From contig CAWIOK010000023.1 in the NCBI GenBank assembly GCA_963837655.1, forward strand, positions 248,001 to 312,000: DNA of 64,000 bases, in the 5' to 3' direction. Under the pieces are notes generated by a model. It had not been told where the DNA came from and did not search any database. It worked only from the letters and a program-made list of their open reading frames with translations. The position numbers were made by a program, and so were the translations under genes. Positions within the stretch are counted from its first letter, which is position 1. Every line of letters begins with the position of its first letter. Below are positions 15,720 through 27,239 of this stretch, piece after piece. This stretch comes from CAVVSD01 sp963837655 (GTDB taxonomy: Bacteria > Actinomycetota > Thermoleophilia > Solirubrobacterales > Solirubrobacteraceae).

Positions 15720-17646
15720 TCGCCGGGCGCACCCGCGAGCACGTCGCGCCAGGCGCCCTCGGGCGGTTGCACCGCCGGGGCGTCCTCCCGCACGCGGACC
15801 GCGACGAACACCTCGCCGACGCCGCGCAGGAAGGCGACGATCCCGTCGCCCGCGTCGATCGGCGTGTACGCACCCTCGAACGCCGCCGGACGGCGGTTGC
15901 GCAGGCCCAGCGCCCGCCAGATGAGCCATAGCTTCACGGTCTCGCGCGTCGGTGCAGCGCCGGCGCGCAGCCCGTCGAGCGCCGCGCGGCGGGCGGCCCA
16001 GTCGACCGGGCGGCGGTTGTCCGGATCGACGAGCGCCAGGAACCACAGATCGTCGCCCCCGTACACGTCCGGCAGGCCGGGCACGGTCAGCTTCAGCAGC
16101 AGCTGCCCAAGGGCGTGACGCTCGGCGACGGGCAGCAGACGCTCGAGGAACGGCTCGAAGTCGGCGAGGAACGCTGCGTGCGTGCGCAGGCCGGTCGCGT
16201 AGCCCTTCACGGCCGCCTCGTAGGCCTCGTCGGGCTCGGCCCACGTCGTGTGGACCTTCGCCTCGCGCAGCGACTTCTCCACGAAGCCCTCCAACCGCTC
16301 GGCCGAGATCGGCCACGCCGCGAGGAGGTTCTGCAGCACCATGTAGCGTTCGGCGCCGTCGGGCGCTCCGTCGACCACGAGGTCGCGCGTGAGGTCCAGC
16401 CAGCGCTTGACGGTGGCGGCCCACAGGTCGGGCATCGACGCGAGCGCGCCGATCCGGGCCCTGGCGTCGGCCGAGCGCTTCGTGTCGTGGGTGCTCGTGA
16501 CGAGCAGGTTGCGCGGGAAGCGCCGGGCGCGCTCGGCGTTGGCGGCGTGGAAGTCGGCGACGGACATGCCGAACCGCGCCGGCTCCCCGCCGACCTCGTT
16601 GAGCGCCATGAGCCGCCCGTAGCGGTAGAACGCGGTGTCCTCCACGCCCTTGGCCGTCACCGGCGGCGAGGTCTGCTGGAAGCGGGTGACGAAGTCGTCG
16701 TGCCCGGTGTCCTCGAGCAGCAGGACCCGCGCGAGCGACGGCGCCATGCCCGACGCCGCGATCGCCTCGCGGTCCTCGTCGGCCACCGTTCCGCTCCACG
16801 GCTCGACGTAGGTGCGGTAGATCGGCAGCTCCGCGAGCGCCTCGGGGATCGGGGCGTCGTCGTCGCCGAGCAGCACGCGGAGGCGATCGACCTCCCGCGC
16901 GAAGGTCCCCGTCGCGAGCTCCAGCTGCGACGCGATCATGAGCTCCTCGAACGGGCGGCGGTCACCCGAGACCGTCTGCCACAGATCGGTGAGGACGCCC
17001 TCGGCAGCCGGGTCGACGAACAGCGCGCCGACGTCGACGAGGAACTCGTAGCCGACGGTCCCGTCCACCGGCCAGTCGCGCACGCCCTCGCCGACGGCGA
17101 GGATCTTCTCGACCCAGACGTGCGCGACGCCGGCCTCGTGGAGGCGTACGAGGTACCCGGCCGGGTCGGCGAGACCGTCGGGGTGGTCGACGCGCACGCC
17201 GTCCACCACGCCGTCGGCGACGAGCTCGAGGACCTTGCCGTGCAGCAGATCGAAGACCTCCTTGCGCTCCACACGCACCGCCGCGAGGTCATCGATGTCG
17301 AAGAACCGCCGGTACCAGCCGCTCTCGGGGTCGATGTCGAAGATCTCGGGATCGGGCCACCACCGGTTCTCGTCCCCGGTGCCCATGTGGTTGGGCACGA
17401 TGTCGAGGATCACGCCGAGTCCCTCGGAGGCGAGCGCGCGCAGCGCCTCCTCGCCTCCGAGTGCCTCGGACACGCGCGTCGGGTCGACGACGTCGTAGCC
17501 GTGCGTCGAGCCACTGCGCGCCTGCAGCGACGGCGAGAGGTACAGGTGCGAGATGCCGAGGTCGCGCAGGTAGGGCACGAGCTCGCGCGCGGCGCGCAGG
17601 TCGAACTCGGCCGAGAGCTGCAGGCGGTAGGTGGCGCGCAGCTGCG

Positions 17647-17650
<4 letters not shown>
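15674..17650 (-). CDS. treY: maltooligosyltrehalose synthase
   Basis: This 658-aa GH13 enzyme isomerises the reducing end of maltodextrins to an alpha,alpha-1,1 bond, giving maltooligosyltrehalose, the step before TreZ. The N-terminus MTQLRATYRLQLSAEFDL, then YLSPSLQARSGSTHGYDVVD, GLGVILDIVPNHMG and VVDGVRVDHPDGLADP are classic TreY motifs. The ATG at 17650 overlaps the glgX stop (ATGA). It is somewhat shorter than many TreY proteins (about 700-800 aa). The 3' end runs 46 bp into the convergent LuxR gene. Confidence 0.95.
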
Positions 17651-19780
<2,130 letters not shown>

Positions 19781-19788
19781 GTCGCGCC

Positions 19789-19794
19789 ACCTTA
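19789..19794 (-). promoter_or_regulatory. leaderless -10 TAAGGT of glgX-treY
   Basis: TAAGGT on the minus strand lies 8 nt before the glgX GTG. On the plus strand TACCCT (19794-19799) overlaps it and may serve the hybrid kinase gene, whose ATG at 19854 also has an AGGAG Shine-Dalgarno. Confidence 0.5.
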
Positions 19795-19853
19795 CCCTGG
19801 GGACTACGACCTCATCCCTTGTGGCCGACGGCAGCATCTCCGATAGGAGCAGC

Positions 19854-22800
19854 ATGAAGCCGGAGACTCAGGACAGCAGCGCGCTGCAGGACCCGGAGCG
19901 CCTCGCGGCGCTCCACGCCAGCGGGCTGCTCGACGCACCGCCGGCCGAGTCGATCGACCGCTTCACGCGCCTGGCGCGCCGGCTGCTCGGCACGCCGTTC
20001 GCGCAGCTCTCGCTCGTCGACGACCACCGCCAGGTCGCCCTGAGCGCCTCCATGCCTGCCGGGGTCACGATGCCCAGGGAGGTCCCCCACGCCAGCTCGA
20101 TCTGCCATCACGTCGTCGCAACGGGTGACGCGTTGGTCGCGGGAGATCTGCGCGAGCATCCCCAGCTCGGCGACAGCGACCCGGTCCAGAACGGCGTCGT
20201 CGCCTACGCGGGCGTGCCGGTGCGGTTGCGCGGGGGCGCGATCATCGGCGCCTTCTGCGTCGTGGACGGGGAGCCACGCGTCTGGTCGGACGACGATGTG
20301 GAGGTCCTGCGCGACCTCGCCGCCGCGGTGATGGCCGAGATCGACCTGCGCGCCGAGCTCCACGACCGTCGGCGGGTGGAGGGCGACCTGGCCGAAGCCC
20401 ACGACCAGCTGCGCGGCATCATCGACCACAGCCCCGCGCTCATCTACCTCAAGGACCTCGAGGGTCGCTACCTGCTGGTCAACCGGCAGTTCGCCGAGAC
20501 CGTCGGGCGCACCCCGGAGGAGATCGTCGGACACCTGGACACCGATGTCCTGGGCCCGGGAGCCATGGCCGCCCGGGCCCACGAGCAGCGGGTGCTCGAA
20601 ACCGGAGCGCCCGTCGAGGAGCTACGGCCACGAGACACCCCGGAGGGGGGCCGCACACACTGGCGCACGTTGAAGTTCCCCCTGCACGACGAGACAGGCG
20701 CGATCTACGCGGTGTGCGGCATCGCCTCCGACGAGACCGAGCGGGTCCGCGACGCCGCGGTCCTCTCGAAGACCCAGGACCGCCTGCGCAGGGCCTTCGA
20801 CGATGCGCCCATCGGGATGGCCATGATGCGCCCCGACGGTACCTTCGTGCGCGCCAACGCGGCGCTGTGCGACCTCCTCGGCTACAGCGCAGAGGAGCTG
20901 TGCAAGCTGGGGATGGATGACGTCGCCCATCCCGACGACCTCGCACGGGACCGCGCCGACGTCGATCGGATGCTACGCGGCGAGACCGGGACGCTGCAGG
21001 CGGACACGCGCGTCCGGCGCGCCGACGGCTCCGTGCGCGAGGTGCTGCTCAGCGCGACCGTCCTCGGCGTCCGCGACGGCGCGCCCGAGGAGGTGTCGCT
21101 GCAGATCCAGGACGTCACCGACAGCCGGCGCGATCGCCGTGAGCTCACGATGCGCCACGAGGCGGCCCTGGCGCTCTTCGACGCCGATGACATCCTCATC
21201 GCGGCGCCGCGCGTGCTGGCCGCAATGGCCGACATCATCGACGCCTCCCAGTCGACGCTGTGGCTGGAGATCGGCGACGAGGAAGGCACCGTGGACCGCA
21301 TCGCGGCCTGGAATCGTGGGGGCGTCCCCGACGCCGAGCAGCCGGTGGGCGACGACGCGCTGCGCCGCCGCGCGATGACGGAGGGCCAGGTCCTCTGGCG
21401 GGGGGACTCGATCTGCGTGCCGATCCAGACCCAGCGCCAGGCACCGCCGATCGGCGTCGCGGAGCTGCTGCACGACGACCCGCCGCGAGAGGACGCGCTC
21501 GAGCACCTGCTTGCGCTGACCGGCGGCATCGCGCTCTTCATGGAGCGCCGCGGCCACGACGCCGCGCTGGCCCGCGCCCGGGACGAGGCGCTGGACGCCT
21601 CGAAGATGAAGTCGAGCTTCCTGGCCAACATGAGCCACGAGATCCGGACGCCCATGAACGGCGTGATCGGCATGAGCGACCTGCTCCTGCACAGCGACCT
21701 CGACGACGAGCAGCGCCGCTGGGTGAGCACGCTGCGGACGTCGGGTCGCGCGCTGCTGACGATCATCGACGACATCCTCGACTTCTCGAAGGTCGAGGCC
21801 GGCAAGCTCGAGCTGGAGCGCGTGCAGTTCAGCCTCAGCGAGGTCGTCGACGCGACCTGCGACATCCTCGCCGAGCAGGCGCGGACCAAGGGGCTCATGC
21901 TCGATGCGTTCGTCGAGCGGCGGGTCCACGACGAGATCTGGGGCGACCCCGGCCGGCTCCAGCAGGTCCTCACCAACCTCATGGCCAACGCGGTGAAGTT
22001 CACCAAGCAGGGCAGCGTGACGCTGCGGGTGACCATCGACCCCGACGACAGTGGCAACCTGCGGTTCGCCGTGACCGACACCGGCATAGGCATCGCGCCC
22101 GAGGCGATCCAACGACTGTTCGAGCCGTTCTCGCAGGCCGACTCGTCCACGACGCGTCGGTACGGCGGGACAGGGCTCGGTCTCACGATCTCACGTCAGA
22201 TCGTGGAGCTCATGGGCGGGAAGCTCAGCGCCACGAGCGTCCCGGGCGAGGGCACGGAGTTCTTCTTCACGGCGCGGTTGGGGCGCGCAGGCGACGCGCC
22301 GGGTCAGACGCCCAGACGCGACAGGCACGACACGCCGACGGCGGAGATCCCCGGGAACGGGAGGTCCGTGCTCGTCGTGGACGACAACCAGGTCAACCAG
22401 ACGGTCGCCGCCGAGATGCTGCGGCGCAGCGGCTACGAGGTCGAGATCGCCGTCAACGGCCTCGAGGCGGTGGAGGCGACCCATCGGCGCCGGTTCGATG
22501 CCGTGCTCATGGACTGGCAGATGCCGGTCATGGACGGGCTGGAGGCCACCCGCCGCATCCGCGACCGGGAGGGCGAGGCCGCCCGCACGCCGATCATCGC
22601 CCTGACGTCGAGTTCGATGAAGGGCGACCGCGAGGACGCGCTCGCCGCGGGCATGGACGCGTTCCTGGCCAAGCCAGTCACGGTGGAGTCCCTGACCGCG
22701 ATGGTCGGTCGCTGGGCGCACCCGGCCGCAGGAGAGCCCGATCCCGACCCGGAAGCCGAGCCGCAGCCCGACCTCGAGCCCCCGCCCGCCCGCGAGGTCG

Positions 22801-23168
22801 ACGCGCCCGCGCCGCCGGTGCTCGACGGACGTGTCTTCCACGCCCTCGGCGCAGCGGGCGATGCGTCGCTGGTGCCCGAGCTCGCGCGGCTCTTCGACCA
22901 GGAGGCGCAGGCCGCGCTCGCCGGGCTGCAGGTCGCGCTGGCCGCTCAGGACGGCGGTGCGGCGGCCCGTGCGGCGCACGGGCTCAAGGGCACCGCCTCC
23001 ACCCTGGGGGCGACCCACGTGTCCATGCTCGCCGCCGAGATCGAGGTGGCAGGCCGCGACGCGCGATTGGAGGATGCCGCGTCGCTGGTGGAGCGACTCG
23101 TGCCGGCGGTGGACACGGCGACCGACGCGATCAACGAAGCAGCGCGGACCGGCTCCGGCTCAGCGTGA
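19854..23168 (+). CDS. hybrid sensor histidine kinase GAF-PAS-PAS-HisKA-HATPase-REC-HPt
   Basis: This 1104-aa cytosolic phosphorelay protein has no clear membrane segments. Domains in order: GAF (about 25-165), two PAS (about 185-430), a GAF-like region (440-570), HisKA with SFLANMSHEIRTPMNG (phospho-His595), a HATPase with NAVKFTK and GTGLGLTISRQIVELMGG, REC with MDWQMPVMDG (Asp887), and HPt with ARAAHGLKGTASTLGA (His1042). It is of BarA type, needing a separate response regulator. The REC-PIG-L fusion 1.3 kb downstream is the nearest receiver. The ATG at 19854 follows TAGGAG. Confidence 0.9.
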   Translation: MKPETQDSSALQDPERLAALHASGLLDAPPAESIDRFTRLARRLLGTPFAQLSLVDDHRQVALSASMPAGVTMPREVPHASSICHHVVATGDALVAGDLREHPQLGDSDPVQNGVVAYAGVPVRLRGGAIIGAFCVVDGEPRVWSDDDVEVLRDLAAAVMAEIDLRAELHDRRRVEGDLAEAHDQLRGIIDHSPALIYLKDLEGRYLLVNRQFAETVGRTPEEIVGHLDTDVLGPGAMAARAHEQRVLETGAPVEELRPRDTPEGGRTHWRTLKFPLHDETGAIYAVCGIASDETERVRDAAVLSKTQDRLRRAFDDAPIGMAMMRPDGTFVRANAALCDLLGYSAEELCKLGMDDVAHPDDLARDRADVDRMLRGETGTLQADTRVRRADGSVREVLLSATVLGVRDGAPEEVSLQIQDVTDSRRDRRELTMRHEAALALFDADDILIAAPRVLAAMADIIDASQSTLWLEIGDEEGTVDRIAAWNRGGVPDAEQPVGDDALRRRAMTEGQVLWRGDSICVPIQTQRQAPPIGVAELLHDDPPREDALEHLLALTGGIALFMERRGHDAALARARDEALDASKMKSSFLANMSHEIRTPMNGVIGMSDLLLHSDLDDEQRRWVSTLRTSGRALLTIIDDILDFSKVEAGKLELERVQFSLSEVVDATCDILAEQARTKGLMLDAFVERRVHDEIWGDPGRLQQVLTNLMANAVKFTKQGSVTLRVTIDPDDSGNLRFAVTDTGIGIAPEAIQRLFEPFSQADSSTTRRYGGTGLGLTISRQIVELMGGKLSATSVPGEGTEFFFTARLGRAGDAPGQTPRRDRHDTPTAEIPGNGRSVLVVDDNQVNQTVAAEMLRRSGYEVEIAVNGLEAVEATHRRRFDAVLMDWQMPVMDGLEATRRIRDREGEAARTPIIALTSSSMKGDREDALAAGMDAFLAKPVTVESLTAMVGRWAHPAAGEPDPDPEAEPQPDLEPPPAREVDAPAPPVLDGRVFHALGAAGDASLVPELARLFDQEAQAALAGLQVALAAQDGGAAARAAHGLKGTASTLGATHVSMLAAEIEVAGRDARLEDAASLVERLVPAVDTATDAINEAARTGSGSA

Positions 23169-24297
23169 GCCATCCACCCGCGCCGGCCGCGGGCCACGTG
23201 CGGTAGTCCCCGGCCTGGTGGCCGACGACGTCGCGGTCGGCCTGCGGCAGGTAGCCCGCCGGAGAACGCCGGCTCAAGGTGTCGGCCGACTGGTCGATCA
23301 CAGTGGTGTCGAGGCCCAGCGCACGCTTCGCGGCCCGCATCTGCTGGGTGCCTTCGACCCACATGACGTCAGGACCCCACGCGTCGGCGTACGGGCGGTA
23401 GCCGGTCAACGGTCCGATCGGACCCAGCGCGCGGCCGGTGACGAGCATCGAGCCGTCCGCGTACGCGGCGACGGCGAGCGCGTCGGCGCGCCGACCCTGC
23501 GCGAGCAGCCACTGGATGCCGAGCGCCTGCACGTCGAGCGGCCGGGCGTCGTCGTCGCGGCCCTGGCGGAAGTGCGCGAGCCCCTCGCCGTCGCGGGCGA
23601 ACAGCTCGCGGTCGATCGCTGCGTCCAGCTGGGCCACCGCATCGTCGAGACGACGGCCGAGCGCCTTGGCAGGACCGGGCTGGAGGCCGTCGAGCCCGGG
23701 AGAGCAGCGCCGGCCGACGCCGGGGTCCGCGTTGCGCCCGGCGATGAGCGCGGAGAGCCCGGCGAACATCGCGCGCACCTCCACGTTGTGCTCGGTGGAC
23801 GCCCAGCGCACATCCGGGCCGCCGGTGACGAGACCGTCCGCATCGCGTCGCGCCAACAGCCACCGCGCAACGCCCTGCAGCAGCGCGTCGTTGCCGCGCG
23901 TGCAGGTCACCGCTCTCAGCTCGACGGCGGCGAGGCCCACCCACGCCACAGCGCCGGTCCGCAGGACGCCGTCGCCCTGGCCCGACCGCAGGTCGTAGGA
24001 GAAGTCGAGGGCTCCGTCGGGCCGCTGCAGCTCGGCGAGCTGGTCGACGAGCCTGCCCGCCCGGTCCGTCTGGCCAGTGGCGGCCAGCCCGGTCGCCACG
24101 ACCGAGGAGTCGTAGGTCCAGCCCCTCCCGGCGACCCGCCCGGCGGCCGGATCGCCTGCGGGAGGGAGGTAGGAGGGGACGAGGTCGAGCATCGCGGCCG
24201 AGTCGCGCGCGGGGCGCCGAGCGGCATGGGCCGACGCGGCGAGCACTCCGGCGACGAGGACGATGATGGTGACGATGATGGCCGAGCGGCACCGCAC
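23131..24297 (-). CDS. secreted alpha/alpha-toroid protein, putative glycan-active
   Basis: This 388-aa product starts at GTG 24297. It has a signal peptide (SAIIVTIIVLVAGVLAASAHA) and is otherwise a repeated-helix fold: GWTYDSSVVATGLAATGQ, QRPDGALDFSYDL, TGAVAWVGLAAVEL, STEHNVEV, LDVQALGIQWLL and MWVEGTQQMRAAK. The spacing of these helical pairs resembles six-hairpin glycosidase/toroid proteins encoded near polysaccharide synthases. A Glu in TEHN and in WVEGT could be catalytic. The function is inferred from the fold and from the GT2 synthase nearby. The last 38 bp overlap the kinase gene. Confidence 0.65.
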   Translation of the reverse strand: MRCRSAIIVTIIVLVAGVLAASAHAARRPARDSAAMLDLVPSYLPPAGDPAAGRVAGRGWTYDSSVVATGLAATGQTDRAGRLVDQLAELQRPDGALDFSYDLRSGQGDGVLRTGAVAWVGLAAVELRAVTCTRGNDALLQGVARWLLARRDADGLVTGGPDVRWASTEHNVEVRAMFAGLSALIAGRNADPGVGRRCSPGLDGLQPGPAKALGRRLDDAVAQLDAAIDRELFARDGEGLAHFRQGRDDDARPLDVQALGIQWLLAQGRRADALAVAAYADGSMLVTGRALGPIGPLTGYRPYADAWGPDVMWVEGTQQMRAAKRALGLDTTVIDQSADTLSRRSPAGYLPQADRDVVGHQAGDYRTWPAAGAGGWLTLSRSRSALLR

Positions 24298-24445
24298 TCG
24301 GCTGATGTCGTCCGGACTTGAGGCGATATGGAGGCCACCCCACCCGGATCTGGACCATCGTCGGCGAACACCCCGGACGTTCGTCGTACAGCGCCCCGGC
24401 CTGCCGGGTCTGACACCATCGCCGGGCAGGGGAAGGTCCCATCCG

Positions 24446-25519
24446 GTGACACCCGACCGAATCACGAAACACGCCAAGATCCTGGTCGTCGAGGATGACC
24501 CCGTCATCGCGACGTTGGTGTCGAGCCTGCTCGGGCGCCTCGGACAGGTCCGTCTGGCGCGATCGGGCGAGGAGGCGGCGGACGTCGCCGGCACGCAGGC
24601 CTGGGACCTCGTCGTGACCGACGTGGAGCTCGGCGGCATGACGGGCATCGAGCTGATCGGCCTCGTGAAGACCCGGATGCCGAACGTGGCGTCGCTCGTC
24701 ATCTCGGCCCACGACAGCTTCGAGTACGCGGTGGCGGCGCTGCGCGCCGGCGCCGACGACTACATGACCAAGCCGATCGACCCGCAGGCGCTCATCGACA
24801 AGGCTGGCGAGCTGATCGACCTGTCGCGCCAGCGGCGCGCGTCCCCGCACGAGCGGGTGCTGGCCATCGGCGCGCACCCCGACGACGTCGAGATCGGCGT
24901 CGGCGGCATCCTCCTGCGCCACGTGGCCGAGGGTCACGCCGTCACGATCCTCACGTTGACGAGCGGCGCGGCCGGGGGCGTCGCCCAGGACCGCGCGCGG
25001 GAGTCGCAAGACGCCGCCGCGCTGCTCGGCGCGCGACTCGTGCACGTCGACCTGGAGGACACGGGCGTGAGCGAGGGCGCGACCACGATCGCGGAGATCC
25101 AGCGCCTGCTGGACGAGACGAAGGCGACGACGGTCTACACCCACACCGCGCGCGACGTGCACCAGGACCACCGCAGCGTCCATCAGGCGACGCTGGTGGC
25201 CGCCCGCCGCGTCCCGCGCATCTACTGCTACCAGGCACCGTCCACGACGGTCGACTTCCATCCCACGCGCTTCGTGGCGATCGACGAGTACCTGGAGCGC
25301 AAGCTCGAGGTCATCCACGCGTACGGCTCGCAGGTGAAGGTGCGCCGCTACCTGGAGGAGGACCTCCTGCGTGCGACCGCGCGCTACTGGAGCCGCTTCT
25401 CCCAGGCGCGGTACGTCGAACCGCTGGAGATCGTGCGCGAGAGCGACGTGCAACGGCCGGCCGCGCACGCGGGCGGGACGACCGGGGCGCCACGGGAGGC
25501 CGCAATCGGTGTCAGCTGA
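24446..25519 (+). CDS. response regulator receiver fused to PIG-L/LmbE deacetylase
   Basis: This 357-aa two-domain protein starts at GTG 24446. Residues 10-125 are a receiver: KILVVEDDP, phospho-acceptor Asp59 in VVTDVELGG, and Lys109 in MTKPID. Residues 136-340 are a PIG-L (CE14) zinc deacetylase: AIGAHPDDVEIG with His144, Asp146 and Asp147, and the second metal motif HQDHRSVHQ. PIG-L enzymes N-deacetylate GlcNAc conjugates. Phosphorylation of the receiver could switch the enzyme directly instead of transcription. It is the first gene of a four- or five-gene operon and overlaps the next gene by 11 bp. Confidence 0.88.
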   Translation: MTPDRITKHAKILVVEDDPVIATLVSSLLGRLGQVRLARSGEEAADVAGTQAWDLVVTDVELGGMTGIELIGLVKTRMPNVASLVISAHDSFEYAVAALRAGADDYMTKPIDPQALIDKAGELIDLSRQRRASPHERVLAIGAHPDDVEIGVGGILLRHVAEGHAVTILTLTSGAAGGVAQDRARESQDAAALLGARLVHVDLEDTGVSEGATTIAEIQRLLDETKATTVYTHTARDVHQDHRSVHQATLVAARRVPRIYCYQAPSTTVDFHPTRFVAIDEYLERKLEVIHAYGSQVKVRRYLEEDLLRATARYWSRFSQARYVEPLEIVRESDVQRPAAHAGGTTGAPREAAIGVS

Positions 25520-26510
25520 GCCCCGCATCCTCGTCACGGGCGTCGGCGGGCCCTCCGGCGTCTCGATCCTGCGCGCGATGGCCGACGAGCCGGTCGTCAT
25601 GCTGGGCGGCGACATCGACCCGTACGCCGCGGGTCTGTACCTCCTCGAGCCCGACCGGCGCCACATCCTGCCGCGCGGCGACGACCGGCGGCTCGCCGCG
25701 ACGCTCCTGGACCTGTGTCGCGCCGAGCACGTGGACGTCCTCATCCCGACGGTGGACACCGAGCTGCTGCCGCTCGCCCTGACCCGCGAGGACTTCGCGA
25801 ACGCGGGCGTGGCGCTTGTCCTCGCGAGCGAGCAGACGCTCGCCGTCTGCCTGGACAAGTGGAGCCTGGCCGAACGCTGCACAGGCGCGGTGCGCGTCCC
25901 CGACACGTGGCTGGTCGACGCAGGGTTCGACGCGTCCGCCCCCTCCCTGCCGGTCATCGTCAAGCCCCGCTCCGGGAGCGGCTCGCGCGGGATCGTCCTC
26001 GTCGAGCACCGGGCCGAGCTGGAGGCACTGCCACGCGACGGCACCCTGCTCGTCCAGGAGCACCTCCCCGGGCCGGAGCACTCGCTCGACGTCCTGGCCA
26101 GGGCCGACGGCCACGTCGCGGCGGTCGTCCCGCGCGAGCGCCTGAAGGTGGACTCTGGCATCGCGGTCACCGGCCGGACGAAGCACGATTCGCGCCTGGA
26201 CGCCTTCGCACGTGAGGTCGCGGCCCGGATCGGCCTGACGACCGTCGCGAACGTCCAGGTCAAGGAGGACGCCGACGGGAAACCGGCCCTACTGGAGGTC
26301 AACCCGCGCTTCCCGGGCACCATGCCGCTCACCGTCGCCAGCGGCGTCGACATGCCGCGCCTCGCGATCGGGGAGGCGCTCGGGACGCAGATCCCCGACG
26401 GTCCCCTCGAGTTCGAGGACATCGCCATGGTGCGCTACTTCGAGGAGCGCTTCTTCTCCTTCGACGACATCTCCGACCTGCAGGCGCGGGCGGCGCGCAT
26501 CGTGGCATGA
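25509..26510 (+). CDS. ATP-grasp ligase (carbamoyl-phosphate-synthase-like)
   Basis: This 333-aa enzyme starts at GTG 25509 inside the previous gene. The N-terminal PreATP-like fold starts RILVTGVGGPSGVSILRAM. The ATP-grasp core shows LPVIVKPRSGSGSRGI, VQEHLPGPEHSLDVL and the metal-binding LLEVNPRFPG. Such ligases join a carboxylate to an amine, hydroxyl or thiol through an acyl phosphate; the substrates are unknown. It sits between the deacetylase and the PHP hydrolase, so it may modify the amine freed by deacetylation. That link is inference. Confidence 0.85.
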   Translation: MSAEPRILVTGVGGPSGVSILRAMADEPVVMLGGDIDPYAAGLYLLEPDRRHILPRGDDRRLAATLLDLCRAEHVDVLIPTVDTELLPLALTREDFANAGVALVLASEQTLAVCLDKWSLAERCTGAVRVPDTWLVDAGFDASAPSLPVIVKPRSGSGSRGIVLVEHRAELEALPRDGTLLVQEHLPGPEHSLDVLARADGHVAAVVPRERLKVDSGIAVTGRTKHDSRLDAFAREVAARIGLTTVANVQVKEDADGKPALLEVNPRFPGTMPLTVASGVDMPRLAIGEALGTQIPDGPLEFEDIAMVRYFEERFFSFDDISDLQARAARIVA

Positions 26511-27223
26511 ACCTGCGCCAGGACATGCACGTCCATTCGACCTTCTCCGACGGTCGCGACGCGATCGAGGACAACGTCGCCCGCGCGGAGGAGCTGGGGC
26601 TCACGGAGCTCGGCTGCGTCGACCACGTGCGGGCCGACACCGACTGGCTGCCCGGTTACGTCGCCGCGGTGCGGCGTGTGCGCGAGACGACCGACGTCGC
26701 GCTGACCTGCTCGATCGAGGCGAAGCTGCTGGATGTCACGGGCGCGTTGGATCTGCCGGCCGACATCGACGGCGTCGAGGCGATCTTCGCCGCCGATCAT
26801 CAGGTCCCGCTGGCCGACGGTCCCAACCACCCGCGCGACGTGCGCGAGCGCCTCGAGCGCGGCGACCTGCGGACCGAAGACGTGCTGGAGGCGATCGTGC
26901 TCTCGACCGCCCGTGCTCTGGACCGGCCGGAGCCGGTCGTCATCGCCCACTTCTTCAGCGTCCTGCCCAAGATCGGTCTCGACGAGGTCGATGTGTCGGA
27001 GGAGCTGCTGCAGCATCTCGCCGCGGAGACCTCCCGGACGGGGCAGCGCATAGAGATCTCCGAGCGCTGGAGATGCCCCTCCGCCCGGACGCTGCGCCCG
27101 TTCGTCGACCAGGGCGTCCGCGTGGTCGTGAGCACGGACAGCCACCGCGCCGAGACGATCGGCAGATACGAGTACTGCACCGCGGTCGCCGCCGAGCTCG
27201 GTCTGACCGGCGGCGACGCCTGA
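26507..27223 (+). CDS. PHP-domain metal-dependent hydrolase
   Basis: This 238-aa protein starts at an ATG overlapping the ATP-grasp stop (ATGA). PHP motifs are clear: DMHVHSTFSDG (motif I), CVDHVRADTDW (motif II), the Glu of CSIEAKL (motif III) and VVIAHFF plus STDSHRAETIG (motif IV), which together bind two or three metals. Relatives include histidinol phosphatase and phosphoesterases, so it probably removes a phosphate from a small molecule. The sequence alone does not distinguish the substrate. Tight coupling puts it in the same pathway as its neighbours. Confidence 0.85.
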   Translation: MNLRQDMHVHSTFSDGRDAIEDNVARAEELGLTELGCVDHVRADTDWLPGYVAAVRRVRETTDVALTCSIEAKLLDVTGALDLPADIDGVEAIFAADHQVPLADGPNHPRDVRERLERGDLRTEDVLEAIVLSTARALDRPEPVVIAHFFSVLPKIGLDEVDVSEELLQHLAAETSRTGQRIEISERWRCPSARTLRPFVDQGVRVVVSTDSHRAETIGRYEYCTAVAAELGLTGGDA

Positions 27224-27239
27224 GCGAGGCGGGCGCGCC

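Noticed and set aside
23369..26428. 1019-codon open frame on the minus strand
   Set aside because: It shadows the toroid gene and the REC-PIG-L and ATP-grasp genes, which have clear motifs in their own frames.
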